The translations under genes were made by a program, and so were the position numbers. The notes under the pieces are model-generated. The model did no database searches and was not told where the DNA came from. It saw nothing but the letters and a program-made list of their open reading frames with translations. This document shows, in pieces, positions 43,299 through 55,122 of a stretch of 64,000 nucleotides of DNA. The stretch lies in contig JAHWDD010000006.1 of the NCBI GenBank assembly GCA_023897205.1, positions 1,550,001 to 1,614,000 on the forward strand. The letters are read 5' to 3'. The stretch comes from Exophiala sp. HKRS030 (lineage: Eukaryota; Ascomycota; Eurotiomycetes; Chaetothyriales; Herpotrichiellaceae). The first letter of the stretch is position 1. Every line of letters begins with the position of its first letter.

Positions 43299-44217
43299 TT
43301 ATCTCAAAAATGAGCCACCAGTCTTTGCCAACTGTTCATCGTAGTACCCTTGAAACGAGAGCCAACCTTTCTCGTCTGTCGCGATGGATTTGTACGTGAA
43401 CTCGGCCTCCTCGTCGCTGATGATCTTCTTCCTGTGCCCAGACCCGTTCTCGGCAGCGTCAACGAGAAGTTGGGCATGGCAGGTCTTGTCGAGGCTGATG
43501 AACCAAAAGGCGGCGGCGTCGACCGAATCAGCCACGGTGAGCAGGCCATGGTTTTGTAAGATGACCGCTTTGCCGTTTCCGAGCGCCTTTGCAATCTTCT
43601 TGCCCTCTTCTCGGTCGAGGACGACACCACCAAAGTTGTCATAAACGGAGTGGCTCTTGTAGAACCTGAGCGAGTCCTGCGTGATCATGTCGAGCTCACG
43701 TCCGAAGGCGGCGAAAGCCTTGCCGTACACGCTATGAGCGTGGCAGGCCGCGTGCACGTCTGGGCGAGCCTTGTGGATTTCTGAATGGATGGCAAACGCA
43801 GCGGCGTTGATGGGTTCATCGCCCACCACGACCTCGCCATCTTCGTTGACCAGTATCAGGTCCGAGACACAGATTTGAGAAAAGTGCATCGACAGAGGGT
43901 TGAGCCCTGACGGAGCAAAAGTTAGCATAGAACTGGGCTCACATCTGTGATATAATTGGGTACCTACAGAAGTGGTCCGTCAGGATTGGATCCCTGAGAC
44001 TGATATGTCCTGCAACACCTTCATCGAAACCGCGGTCGGCGAAGATACGGAAAGCGGCCGCGAGATGTTGCTTGCGATAAAGACGTTCTTCTTCTAAAGT
44101 GTCGAATTTGGGATATGTTCGAATCTTTAGGGTTTTCCCACTCTTGGTCTTGCCGAGTGCCTGGTTGTGATAGTTGTCTGCACATGTGTCGTCGTAGACG
44201 TCCAATGCTGGAGCCAT
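43299..44217 (-). CDS. Class II aldolase/adducin-family protein
   Basis: 285 residues; exons 44217-43968 and 43906-43299, joined over a 61-bp intron to give TDHFWLNPLSMHFSQI. The zinc site of class II (fuculose/ribulose-phosphate type) aldolases is visible: HAACHAHSVYGKAFAAFG and, later, ILQNHGLLTVAD; GVAGHISLRDP forms the phosphate-binding loop. Known relatives split sugar phosphates or act on hydroxylated aromatic acids (decarboxylase-type members); fungal copies in catabolic clusters have mostly no assigned role. An upstream in-frame stretch is probably leader. Convergent with the aldehyde dehydrogenase, 218 bp apart. Confidence 0.88.
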
Positions 44218-45183
44218 GATGAAACAAAATCTCAGAACGTACAGTGTCTTCAAGAATCCGGTGTTGATATGAAAAGGTTTGATTGATTTGGGCTTGCCAG
44301 AGGTTGAAGTGTTTGCCGGTCTGTTTGTAAAGGTATCGATGCAAATGAATGGCAGTATGTAAATACTGTAATGGTGCCCGTGAGTCGAGCACAAAATCTC
44401 TATTCTACCCGGGGCCATAAAGTATCCCCCTAGTACCAAGGGTCAATTGCTATATTCATCGTTCGGGGTACAATATGATCTGATCCAGAATAGCTAGGTT
44501 TGCTGAATTCAAGGTCGCTTGCATGCTTCCGAGGATGAGGTAGTTCTGCTCTCGGGGCTGGGCTACCCTGGAATGACAAAAAGGTGAAGAAACCTCGGGA
44601 CGTAGCTTTCCATTAATCCCAGTAACACAATGCCGGCCTGTAAAGCCATCCTGTCGGAGCCTTGACAGACAAAAGTGTAAATTGTACCACGAGCCGCTGT
44701 GGCGATGAAGCTTGTGAAGAAGATTGGGTGTTGAGCTCGTCCAACTACTCGAGATTGACTCCACTGACGACTAGCCGGGCAAGGAAGTAAGACTCCGACT
44801 CCCGCCTCCGCCCCGTTGTTTCCGGGTCTGACAATTCCCCACAGATTTCAGACACCTTTTTGGTGACTTTTTTCCTTTGACCCATGGGGTGTGAGAAGAA
44901 AATTGCGGGCGAACGTTGGCTCGAACTAGACCGTCTCACTCGAAACCAGACGAATCTGGGACCGCGCCGATTATTCATACCTGTATCAGTGAAAGGTTCA
45001 GCTACTACCAGCTCGACTCCATTCTCTATTCTCTTCTAGGGGTTTGAGGCGTCTTCTTTCGTCATGTGTATATAAATCGGGGCTATATCATGCCACACCT
45101 CGCCTGAAATTCTGCTCTGCTCGACTCTGCTGAGGAAAAGAAAAAGAGCCGCGGGCACCATAGCAACACCGTTAAAAATTGTT
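44218..45183. promoter_or_regulatory. Divergent promoter, class II aldolase / MFS transporter
   Basis: About 970 bp. A TATA element (tataaat, 45071-45077) lies about 110 bp upstream of the transporter ATG, as expected of an inducible gene. No further gene was found. Confidence 0.5.
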
Positions 45184-47009
45184 ATGGCGTCAGAACCAAA
45201 GACTCCTGCTCCACCGATTGAGCTGGCCGAGGCTGAACTGGCCAAGTCCAGCTTCGAGCACCATGAGTCCAACGTCGAAGAGGACGAAGCCGATGCTGCC
45301 ATGATGAGGAGGATCACCTGGAAAATTGACCTGCGCCTGTTGCCACTCTGCGTCTTCATCTACTGTCTGTGCTTCTTGGACCGGGTGAACATTGGCAATG
45401 CCAAACTGTGGCATCTCGAAAGGGATTTGAACATGCACGGCTTACAGTTCAACATTGTCACACTGGTCTTTTACATTCCATACATCCTATTCGAGGTGAG
45501 TTTTTTTTTGGATTGTCGCTGTTGGTCCCCTAGCCGTTCTAGGTCGATGGCGTTGCTTGACCTTGCATCAAGCTAACATGAATATTCAAGATTCCCGCCA
45601 ACATGATCATCTCCAGAATCAAGCCCAGGTATTGGATTTCCGGATTGACATTCGGTTTTGGCTGTAAGTCCGATATGAATCTCCTCAGGACCAAAAAGGA
45701 AGGAAAAAAAAGGAAAGCAAAACCTAACACACATAAACGCAGTGACCGTTACACTCTGTGGCCTCTGCACCAATTTTGGCGGCTTCCTCACCGCCAGACT
45801 CTTTATCGGTGTCTTCGAGTCTGGCATGTTTCCGGGCTTCTTGCTCCTCATCGGGTCGTGGTACACTCGCCGTCAGGTCGGTGCACGACTGGCCTGGTTT
45901 CTGGTGGCCAACGATATCGCCGGATCCGTCTCAGGTCTCCTAGGAGCTGGTCTCGGTTCCCTGGACGGCACCAACGGCTATTCTGGCTGGTCCTGGATTT
46001 TCTTCATCGAAGGCGCAATGACCTGCTTCGCCGCCATCATTGCATTCTTCTTCTTGCTGCCGTTCCCCAAGGAGTCGACATTCCTGACTCCCGAGGAGAA
46101 GGAATTCTGGCTTCGTAAACTTGCCATCGAAAACGCTCATTATGAAGAGGACAAGATGAAGCTCAATGGTGTTTGGAAGGCTCTTCTTGACTGGAAACTC
46201 ATCGCTACGGCTTTTGTAAGTTACACATTCCAGATGTACCACACTCTTCTTGTGTGTGTGTGTACGTATGAGGTGACGAACTTTTCTGACTGCGCCTTCC
46301 AGATGTACTTGGCAGTCTGCACTTCGGCATACTCCATTACTGTGTTCCAACCTTCGATCCTTTCCACCTTTGGATGGAGTAGCATGAAGGCCAATCTCCT
46401 CACTTCACCAGTCCGCATCGCTTCTGGCATTGTGTCGGTCTCCGTGGCGACTCTCTCCAATCGCCTAAACAGGCGTGGCATCTTCGTGGCGATTGGGTTT
46501 TGCGTTGCCATTCTCGGCTTATTGTTCACAATGTTGCACCACGACTACCGTGTGAGGTACATGGGTCTGTACTTCGGTGCGATTGGAATATACATTGCAC
46601 AACCTCTGGTCATTGCATGGGGGTGAGTTCTCCCTCTCTCTCCCCCTTCTAAGTCTCGATTTTTTCGTCTTGCTAACGTTTCAATTCTTTGCCTCACAGT
46701 GTCGCCCAAGTTGCTGGTAGAACGAAACGAGGTACACTCACTGCTGCAGCATCTTCCCTGGGTCAAGTCGGTGGTATCATTTCGGCCTTGATCTTCCCCA
46801 ACAGTGACAAACCATACTATGTGCCTGGTGGGTCTGTGTGCGTCGGTTTCGCAGCCGCCGGTTGCGTCGTTTGCTTGACTATGTGGTTCTTCTTGAGCAT
46901 GGAGAACAAGATGCGCAAGGCAGGGAAACGGGATCATCTCCGCTCACTACCACAGGAAGAGCAGTATAAGCTCGGCGAGAAGCACCCAGACTTTAGATAC
47001 ACCATGTAA
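45184..47009 (+). CDS. MFS transporter, anion:cation symporter (Dal5/Tna1-like)
   Basis: Plasma-membrane symporter of 495 residues with 12 predicted spans. Five exons: 45184-45495, 45591-45663, 45743-46215, 46303-46622 and 46700-47009 (introns 95, 79, 87 and 77 bp). Family features: acidic cytosolic N-terminus, then RLLPLCVFIYCLCFLDRVNIGNAK broken by no intron, the loop RLFIGVFESGMFPGFLLLIGSW, YTRRQVGARLAWF, and a middle loop with FLTPEEKEFW. The ACS family imports carboxylates such as nicotinate, allantoate or aromatic acids with protons. Its place among oxidative enzymes suggests it imports the block's substrate. The last exon overlaps the end of an antisense regulator relic by 63 bp. Confidence 0.9.
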
Positions 47010-47975
47010 TCCAACGACTGGGCGGGATCTGCCTTGAAGTGTTTCTATAGCAGTTTTCTGGGTAGTGCTGAATGCATGATGTGGGTATGGATCAATCGCG
47101 AGAAACGACACCGTTGCTGGTGGTAGTGATGAGTCAGTGCTGGAGTTTTGAATGTGTGGTCTCTGGATGCTATATTCAGCCTCTAGACCGACTTTCAAAA
47201 CGTTAACAATTTCGTACTCGGCTTCCATGCTTGATTCTGTCACTTGCGACAGCAAGTCTGAACGCTTGGCGGATTTCAAGGCATCAGTCAGGACCAGAAT
47301 ACCCAGATAGTAGTGCAGCATTGTCTCATACCAAGTCAACCTGTTGACTTGGTTGAGAAAGTGGAGCTGTCGTTGACAATTGTTCAACAGAGGTCTTATG
47401 GTAGAGTTGAAGATATCAACAGCATCGAGGAGAGCCTTCCAAGAAAGAGGTAAGTCATCCTCATCGACCCCCTCCCTAATTGCTTCCTTCCCACTTGCAA
47501 TTGTCCTCCACGTGTAGATCCGACATATAGATGCGGCCGAGATGATCTGACCCGCGGCCTGTTTAGTCACCTCGAAGCTTGTTTTTCCACGCCACTCTGC
47601 TGTCCTGCTGTGAAAAGAACCAACGAGGAATCCTCTTGTCAAACGCCAAACAGGTTCAAGACAAGCCCCTTTTAGTCCAGAAGAGATGGTAGAGCGGATG
47701 TTCAACATCATCGAGCTTGACGTATCCCATGTGACAGCTGCCCAGAACGCTCGGGTCTCCAGGTCGAGGTATCTCTCCGTCGTGGATCTCGAGACTGGTG
47801 CAGGAGCGGTGGTCGCAGCGATATCTACAGGTACTGGTGGTTCCAGAATCTCCAATGGACAACTTCGAAGCCTTAGTGCGCTGGGCTCGATTTGCAAAGA
47901 ATCAGAATGCACTAAACCCGGAACCGTACATGCATGAATAGGTCTATCATCGATAATCACACTCCATTTGGTCAT
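46947..47975 (-). pseudogene. Relic of a fungal Zn2Cys6-type transcription factor
   Basis: An open frame of 342 codons matching only the middle-to-C-terminal region of a common fungal regulator family: LETRAFWAAVTWDTSSSMML, SGLKGACLEPVWRL, TRGFLVGSFHSRTAEWRG, REGVDEDDLPLSWKALLDA, TIRPLLNNCQRQLHFLNQ and WYETMLHYYLGILVL. The zinc cluster and about 200-300 N-terminal residues are missing; the 235 bp up to the next gene encode no cysteine cluster. After FLAIDPYPHH the family similarity also stops, and the frame runs into the transporter gene's last exon. The core has no stop codon. It is either a decayed cluster regulator or a truncated protein that cannot bind DNA by itself. Confidence 0.65.
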
Positions 47976-48210
47976 CGCCTGTGGTCTGTCCCATGATGAT
48001 CATGCTCGATGGATATCTCTGGAGCCTGTAGTGCTTGTTTTCTGATGCCTCAATCCAAAAAGTGCAACACCATGACTCTTCTAGAGGTCTTCAAAGGTGG
48101 ATGTATTCCACGATCTAGGTAAATCTTGCATAGAAACCGATCTAGGGAAAACGACAAAATAATCACCACGATTGCTGACACCGTGGGGCCTCGGCCCTCG
48201 GGGACTTCCA

Positions 48211-50165
48211 TCAGCGTTCGATATACCACGACAAATCGCTCTCTGGATCCATTTCATATTCCGTGAACCCATTGCCGAGGAAATACCACCGGTTCGGACT
48301 GCTGTACTCGACTTCGAAATCTTCTGGGCGCAGTTCACTAATCAGATTCTTGTACAAGAGTGCGCTTCCGGCAAATGCTGCTGTGATTCGACCGTCCACG
48401 GTATTCCTCTTGTACCAACTTTTACACCCGCCTGACCACACAAGTGTCTTATGGATCTTGTCGCCATACGTGATCAGCTCGTCCACAACCTTCGACTTGG
48501 GTACGATGGATTTGATGTCCTCGGTGCACATCTTCTTTAGCCATTTGATCAGGTAGTCGCCCGTCCAGTTCAGGCTTTCCATTAGCGAGCCGTGGGCGAT
48601 GACAGAGTTTGGACCCATGAACATGAAATAATTCGGCATGTCCCTTGCACAGATAGACAGGTACGATTCAGGATCGACAGACCATTCTTTGGCGAGATCC
48701 ACACCGTTTCGTCCTATCATCCGCCACTGTGGAGTGAAGGAGACGTCGAAACCAGTAGCACATGCAATCACATCCACTTTGTGGCTAGAGCCGTCGGCAG
48801 CAATGATACTATCCTCGGTGACACGAACGACACCCTGCTGAACAAGCTGAACATTTGGTTTCAGAAAAGCCTCGAGGTAGCCTTCACCAGGAGTGATGCG
48901 GCGACAGCCTAATTCCCAGGATGGAATCAGCTTCGCGCAAAGTTCCGGATCGTGATTGAGTTTTTCGGCCATCTGCTTGCGAGCATCGTCGCTCACTTCC
49001 TTGTTGGCGGGGGTGTCTTTGATAAACTTTTACATCGTCAGTCCAGCTATCGAGTAGCAATATGAGATAGAAAATAGTAAAGTTGATCTTACCATCTTGA
49101 ATGCATTGTTGATTTTATGAACTAGTGTCTTCCGGTATTGACGAAGGTGCGCGGGATCCTCGCGGAACCTTCGCTTATCTTCCTCAGTATATTTAGGGTT
49201 TCCGGTGATATCGTCACGGTTGAGTAACTTGCTGGGAGCCATGCGATAGTAGATATAGGTAGGACTTCGTTGAAAGCTGACAACATTCGTTCCTGGTAGC
49301 TTTGCAAGCGAAGGAACTATTTGAATGCCGCTCGAGCCGTTTCCAATGACGCCAATCGTTTTGTTCGAGTAGTCATAGTTGTTGTCCCATTTCGCAGAAT
49401 GGCATTTGTGGCCTTTGAAATCGTGCAGGCCTTCAATATTAGGCCACTGCCATTTGCTAAGGAAGAACGTATCAGTACACCTCAAGGAGGGATTCTCGAT
49501 GACAACTCACTTTAGAATACCCTGTCCCGATATCAATACATCGGTGTGTTCCACCCATTGACGGTCGCCATGCTGTATGGTGCATTTCCACTGTCCAATG
49601 TCCTCCTGCCATAGTGCTTCGAGGACTCTATGGTTGAGCTTGACATCTCGATCTAGATTCCATTTCTTGGTAGTACTGAGGATATATTCGTGGATCTCCT
49701 TGCCCGTTGAATAGAAATGGCTCCAGTTAGGGTTGGGATCAAAGGGGAATGCCTGACTGGAGTCAATAAATTTGAGCTCATATTGGGCGTGGAACATACA
49801 TAGATATGAGATGGTACATCGCATTGAACACCAGGATAGGTGTTTACATACCAAGTTCCTCCTATCTTGTCTCTCGCCTCGTATATCGTGTGAGATACTA
49901 GGTCTTGCATCTCGGGATATTGGTGCTGCAATTTATGGGCAAAAAGTAGCCCGGAAAATCCGGCCCCGACGCTGAGAATTCGAAGCTTCTTTCTCGGAGT
50001 CCAAGCATTGGCTTGTCGTAATGGTATGTCAATAGACTCTGAGTTCAAATTCCCGTTTTGATGTCCGTTGACACCATTATGGTAGACGGAATCCCCATTG
50101 AGTGCTGGTTTGGCTGGGGTACTGTCCAGGGCATCAGCCATGGTGGCTAATGTAGACGCGGACAT
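48211..50165 (-). CDS. Baeyer-Villiger-type flavin monooxygenase
   Basis: NADPH/FAD class B monooxygenase, 595 residues; four exons: 50165-49800, 49752-49511, 49456-49093 and 49026-48211 (introns 47, 54 and 66 bp). FAD fold SVGAGFSGLLFAHKL (GAGFSG at 67-72), IGGTWYVNTYPGVQCDVPSH, the fingerprint FKGHKCHSAKWD (F-x-G-x3-H-x3-W-D; most BVMOs end in WP), and NADPH fold IGVIGNGSSGIQIVPSL. C-terminal CATGFD and MFMGPNS are also typical. Relatives oxidise cyclic or aryl ketones to esters or lactones. An N-terminal extension of about 60 residues is polar and low-complexity. It closes the catabolic-looking block. Confidence 0.9.
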
Positions 50166-50959
50166 CTTGACTGAAGGTCTCGCGAGTCAGAGTCTACGAT
50201 TACACAGAATTGAAAGATTCTCTCGTCTAGATATATGTCAGATTCGTACTCCGTACATCGCCATAGAATGTCCTCGGTCTCGTAGCACTGATATTCGTGT
50301 TTGGTTCCCCGCATATGGCTACACTCCCCAAAACAGATTCGGTTATACCGGCAAAGTTGTTTTGTTGCCGGCTATCATTAGTATTTGCCGTGGGAAAAAG
50401 GAGTATGTGCTCTCACGGCGAGGAATGTACCTCATGCATCGAAGGGATCCCATGCTTTGGAGCCTTGGTGTATTGCTAGTCTATAGGTACGTCTTTGGCG
50501 TAGGATAGACTCGGGCCCTCTATGCTCTTCTCCTGTCATTCGGCATCGCGTAGACCGTACAATGAGTGGGTTTTTGAGCAGAACGCGGCATCACCTGTTG
50601 CAGATGCGAATCCCTTTGTCGGCAAAGATCTCTAGTGATGTCATCATATTGACTCATTCTAGGGTATGTGGTTACACATGCACTGCATATCGAACATTCT
50701 GTTCTAACAGGAACAATTGAAGAGGGTGTACATAGAAATATGCGTCCAAAGCCTGTTTGAGCCACCGTATTAGAGGAGAAATTATACGGCGAACCTCAAA
50801 ATTCTTCGTGCAGAATTCAAACGAGGAAGGTCTGTCGAGGCTTTGTCTTGCCTGCGGTTCAACTACGATCTTGATATGAAAGTTGAATTTCTTGCCCACA
50901 CAGAATCTTGTTTGACCACATTCTCTAGTGCTTGACTATGTATCTTAGTCAACATCAGT
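50166..50959. promoter_or_regulatory. Divergent promoter, BVMO / ataxin-10 genes
   Basis: Contains the motif GTACTCCGTA at 50246-50255, about 80 bp upstream of the BVMO start. No gene recognised. Confidence 0.5.
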
Positions 50960-53903
50960 ATGAGTGCAGGTCTTCTTCTACAAATTGTTCTCGCTGGCAC
51001 CGAAACCCACTACGCAAACAGAGGACTAATCGATGAAGAGCGGCTCGAGCATTTGCTAGTTGCGGGAAAACAAATTCTTTACAAGTCTCACCAAGAGAGT
51101 GATGTCCGGTCGTCGTTGGGATTCAACCCTAAGGTGTGGGATGGCCTGACCAAAGTTCTCACAGTCGCCATACCTGCATTGGAACAGCAGTCTTTCGCCT
51201 GGAAGAATCCACCTGCCGCAAGTTTCAATGGCAGCAGTTCAGAATTGATCGCTGCACATTACCTCTCTCTTGTAAAGGATATCGAACGCCTAAATGATCT
51301 ATGTACGATAGCACGGAACCTTTTAGCAACGACCAAGAAGGCTCAAAACCTCGCTGCAGACAAAGGGTTTGACCAACAAATTCTCAAACTGATCGATGTC
51401 TGTGTCCGCGTGACGGCTCGAGGCTATGATGGGGAACAGAACCAGCGAAATGAAGAGCGGTGGCAAAAGGTCGTCAATCTGTACAAGAGACTACTCATAA
51501 CATGCCTACAATTTCTACACAACTTCATCATGCACAATGAACAACGCAAGTTGGTGTTGTGGCTGGACCTCTTTGGCCAGGCGCAAGCACATGACAGTGA
51601 TGAGAATTACTCCCAAGGGCCAGAGACGGAGGGTGTCGCAAACGATCAGGATGTGAACGGTAGGGAAGAGATGATTCGATCTGCCGCCGAACAGATCTCC
51701 CGAATGAACCCTCGAGAAGCAAGCGAGAAACTCGGTTACAACATTGATGATATCCATGCCCTGTTTGACATGATGGGTCCTGGAACAAGTACAGACGCAG
51801 ATGAGGAGAAGCAGGCACAAATGAAAATAGTCATGGACAGAATCAAAAGCGACATGGCTAAAATGGCAGGTATGACAGTCAAGCAATTGGAGTCCGCACC
51901 AGAAGCTGTGCTCAAGGTTGGGGCCCAGCTACGCCGTCAGATCCCGTTCAAAGAGGCTGTGAACACCCAGAGCGGACTGGATGGCGAAAAGGCTGCTACG
52001 ACTGGCGAGTCCAATCATGGCCATACCCGACCCTCCCAATGGAATACGCTGTCAAAATTGAATGTCGAAGGCGGACTCGTCGATGCAGACCAGACTATAA
52101 AAGAGGAGGATCTGACTATGCCCAGAACTGCGCAGTCCGCGGCTGCCACTCTTAAAGAAGCAAAAGATGAACTCATGGCTCGGTTGCACGAGTCAGGTGC
52201 GATGGTCGATGAGAATGGTGACATTTCCTATGATGAGGATGGCAATCCTGAAGACTATGATGATGACCTGGTTGATAGCGTCGAAGATAGTATGGAAGAC
52301 GAAGATGAAGAAGACGATGATTACCGTGGCTCCGGAGATCAAGAGAGAGGTTTGCTCACCGACGTGCCTCTGGTACTGGGGCCGACGGAAATCGAAGCAC
52401 TACCCATGATCATCCAAGCCGGTATAGTCGACAACTTTGGCTCAAAGGCAAGCGAGCGCAACGGCACCAAGAATATGCAAGCTGTTCGCTGTCATATTCT
52501 GCTAGCCCAGGAAGCGGGACGGAATGTCTTGCGAGAATTGTTGATCTTCATTGCCGCGTGGGACCTCCCTGACGACGAATTCTACTTCAAGATGATGGTT
52601 CAGATCATGGAGGCGATCCTCAAAAACGGACTCATGTCTCATGCCTATTCAGATTTTGGGCAACCGAAAGATATCATCTCCCCTGCTCAAGCTGTGGTCA
52701 TCAAGATTCTCACCCACATCTTCCGTGCAAAATACAGTCCGGCGGCGGTTGTCCAAAACTCGAATGAGCAACCTCACCCAAAGACACGTGTGCCTGCTCC
52801 TCTAAGCAGAGTCGATGTTCTGACCGTACGCTACATCTTCATTGTTTTCCGGGGCAACATCATACCGGAGACCTGTGCTTTAATCTATCTTCAGGGACAA
52901 ATACGTGCAGGGCTTGCATTGGCTGAAGATTTCCCACTTAATCTGTGGGACATGGAGAGGGTTTATGAGGGGGTTTATCAATTCCTCGAATTCTTTGCTG
53001 TTCTGACCGAGAACAATGACTGGAAAAATATCCTTGTCCAGTGGGAAATCGTCTACGATCTTGTCACTCTGATCAAGGAACTTGATAATAGCATTGCCAA
53101 AGTTCCCTTGACCAAGACAATGCCACCGCCCAGTAATAGTGCAACACCAAATGGTCCAAAACAAATTGGGACCGAGTCGGTTTCGCAAACGTCAGGACCC
53201 GTCGCCGTCGAGCGGCCATACGACGTGGATCCCGTGACGCAAAAAGCGCAAGACGCGGCCAGCACAGACGCAGATCCTTCACCACCAATGTCAAAATCTC
53301 CTCCACCACCCCAGGTTGCCGAGGAGCCTGCCGACTTTGAATGGCGCAATCTTAAGAAGCTCATTGTTCTTGTCCTATCAAGTTTGGTGTGGAAGTCTCC
53401 AACGGTGCAGAACCAGATCAGAGAGTATGGAGGCGTTGACACAATTATGAGTTGCACGAACTATGATGGTATGTGCTAAGCTTCAAGTAAAGTAGGGAGT
53501 GGACTGACTGGATTCTATGCTAGGATGTAATCCATACATCAAAGAGCACGCGATCATGTGCATCAGATTCCTGCTGGAGGATAACCCCGAAAACAAAGCT
53601 CTGGTGGCGCAGTTGCAAGCACGAGAAATGGCGCCGCTTGACGGAGCTACTCAGGAAGTCATGGATAAGATGAACCTCAAGTTTCAACTCGGCAAAGATG
53701 GGAAAGTCGAGTTGAGCGAAAAGGAACTTGCGTACCTGAAAAACATTCAGGCCGAAGCTCAACGCACGCCGATGAAGTTGAGCAACAGCAACAGAGAAAA
53801 CGACAGAGGTGTACCTGTCACGAATGGTGCAGGTGTCGAATCGAGTACAGACAAGGGGAAGGGCAAAGAAAAATCGACCGACGATGATCTCGAGTTTATG
53901 TAG
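50960..53903 (+). CDS. Ataxin-10 / Ctr86-domain protein
   Basis: 962 residues, exons 50960-53468 and 53524-53903 (55-bp intron after NYDG, continuing CNPYIKEHAIMCIRFLLEDN). The C-terminal ataxin-10 domain is clear: WRNLKKLIVLVLSSLVWKSP, VQNQIREYGGVDTIMSCTNYD and the segment after the intron. The N-terminal half is helical and armadillo-like (LLITCLQFLHNFIMHNEQRK). A very acidic linker near residues 420-460 (DEDEEDDDYRG) and a proline-rich linker before the C-terminal domain separate the parts. The yeast member is the essential Ctr86; human ATXN10 has roles in cytokinesis and neurons. Molecular function in fungi is unclear. Probably cytosolic. Confidence 0.9.
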
Positions 53904-54453
53904 TCCATCAGCTGTGGTACGAGATACTGGGTTCGAAAAATGAGCAAGGATCTGAAACTCCGTGTCAGGGAACGATTACTAAACAACTGGGGTCGCTTTT
54001 GTGTGGAAGCTGGAAGAGACTTCCTGTCTTTCCAAGACTTTGCCAAACTCACGTATTGGCTTGAAGCGAACCGGAAGAGATCGGTCATCAAACTTTTGGG
54101 GAAACCTGCTGCCCAACAAGGGTAGTAGGCACGGAGTGTGCAGGATGCCGAATGCGGAATGAAGAACTTGTTATTGTTAGTTCAATACCCCGTACGGACG
54201 GTATTCAATATTGGAAGGGCGGGGCGTGGATGTATGTATCCTGACTCGCTCCGGATGAACATGGCTATTTACCTAGGTAGACGTCAACCACTTGTGTTGC
54301 TGTCCGAGTTGGTGGGCTACTATGGAAGAAACAATTCGATTCAATTTTCTTTTCTCCAGGAGGCTGTCTTGATGGAACGTTTGATCTTCTCTTTTGTAAC
54401 TTGTCAATGGCCATGGGTATGTTTTATCCTCTTGGTCCACAGGAGAAAACTTT
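53904..54453. other. Convergent intergenic region
   Basis: The 3' flanks of the ataxin-10 and secreted-precursor genes. A 61-codon ATG frame at 53940-54125 lies here but has no recognisable features and probably belongs to the 3' UTR. Confidence 0.5.
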
Positions 54454-55122
54454 TCAGAACTCCCTCTCCCCCATGGGCACGCACGGTCCGTCGTGTTTAC
54501 TACACCACACTCGGACACTGTCAGGCCAGTCATTGCGAGCGCGTCGCTCCACGTCCCTCTTGCCATTGCCGTTGCCGTTGCCGTAGTAGCCGTACGGGGC
54601 GTACCAGGTGGTACAGTAGTCCATTTGAGGGGTGCACCATCTGACCATCTCGGGTTTCTTGTTCTTTGGCAATTTGCCCGCCTTGGGTTGCAGAGCATTG
54701 TCTCTTTTTTCGTTGGGGCTGCCGCTGTCGTTGCCGTTGTCGTTGTCATCTCCAATCACGGTCGGATGAACTGCAGCGTACTCGAGAGCGCGAAGGAACG
54801 TTGCGTCATCGACTACGATGACTCTGTTATTGAACATGTCGTCGTAGGACGAAGGAGGAGGTGCGGAGGCTGATGCAGATGCGGTTGGAAGTGACATGGT
54901 GGAGGTGGCATTGGCGCCGGCACTCGCACTTGCAACTGCAGTGTCTGTGTCGTTATCGGCATTGGCGTTGACGTCTGTGTCGGTATAAGTTGAAGGCGTA
55001 TAGGCAGCGGCGTAGGTGCTGGAGGCTGGACTGGCTTCTGCGCCGACAGTGTCGTCTGGAGCCGGAAGGGCGGCGGCGGTCAACGCCAGCGCGAAGAGAA
55101 TGGTCGGAGTCGTGATCTTCAT
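54454..55122 (-). CDS. Secreted Kex2-processed precursor with W-C-x6-C modules (alpha-pheromone-like)
   Basis: 222 residues. A signal peptide (MKITTPTILFALALTAAALP) is followed by a Ser/Thr/Asp/Ala-rich pro-region with an N-glycosylation site (NAT) near 71. Dibasic Kex2 sites are at K139-R140 (NEKR) and K188-R189 (GKRDVERRAR). After them come two modules with tryptophan before a C-x6-C pair: RWCTPQMDYC (W162, C163, C170) and VWCSKHDGPC (W206, C207, C214). Ascomycete alpha-type pheromones have this same W-C-x6-C core, with a G-x(1-2)-C end as in the second module. The two modules are not identical, unlike most pheromone precursors, so a small secreted effector or other Kex2-processed peptide remains possible. 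The ATG at 55122 is chosen because it begins the signal peptide; the frame is open further upstream. Confidence 0.6.
   Translation of the reverse strand: MKITTPTILFALALTAAALPAPDDTVGAEASPASSTYAAAYTPSTYTDTDVNANADNDTDTAVASASAGANATSTMSLPTASASASAPPPSSYDDMFNNRVIVVDDATFLRALEYAAVHPTVIGDDNDNGNDSGSPNEKRDNALQPKAGKLPKNKKPEMVRWCTPQMDYCTTWYAPYGYYGNGNGNGKRDVERRARNDWPDSVRVWCSKHDGPCVPMGEREF

Noticed and set aside
53940..54125. 61-codon ATG frame after the ataxin-10 gene
   Set aside because: Short, no recognised features, and probably within a 3' UTR.
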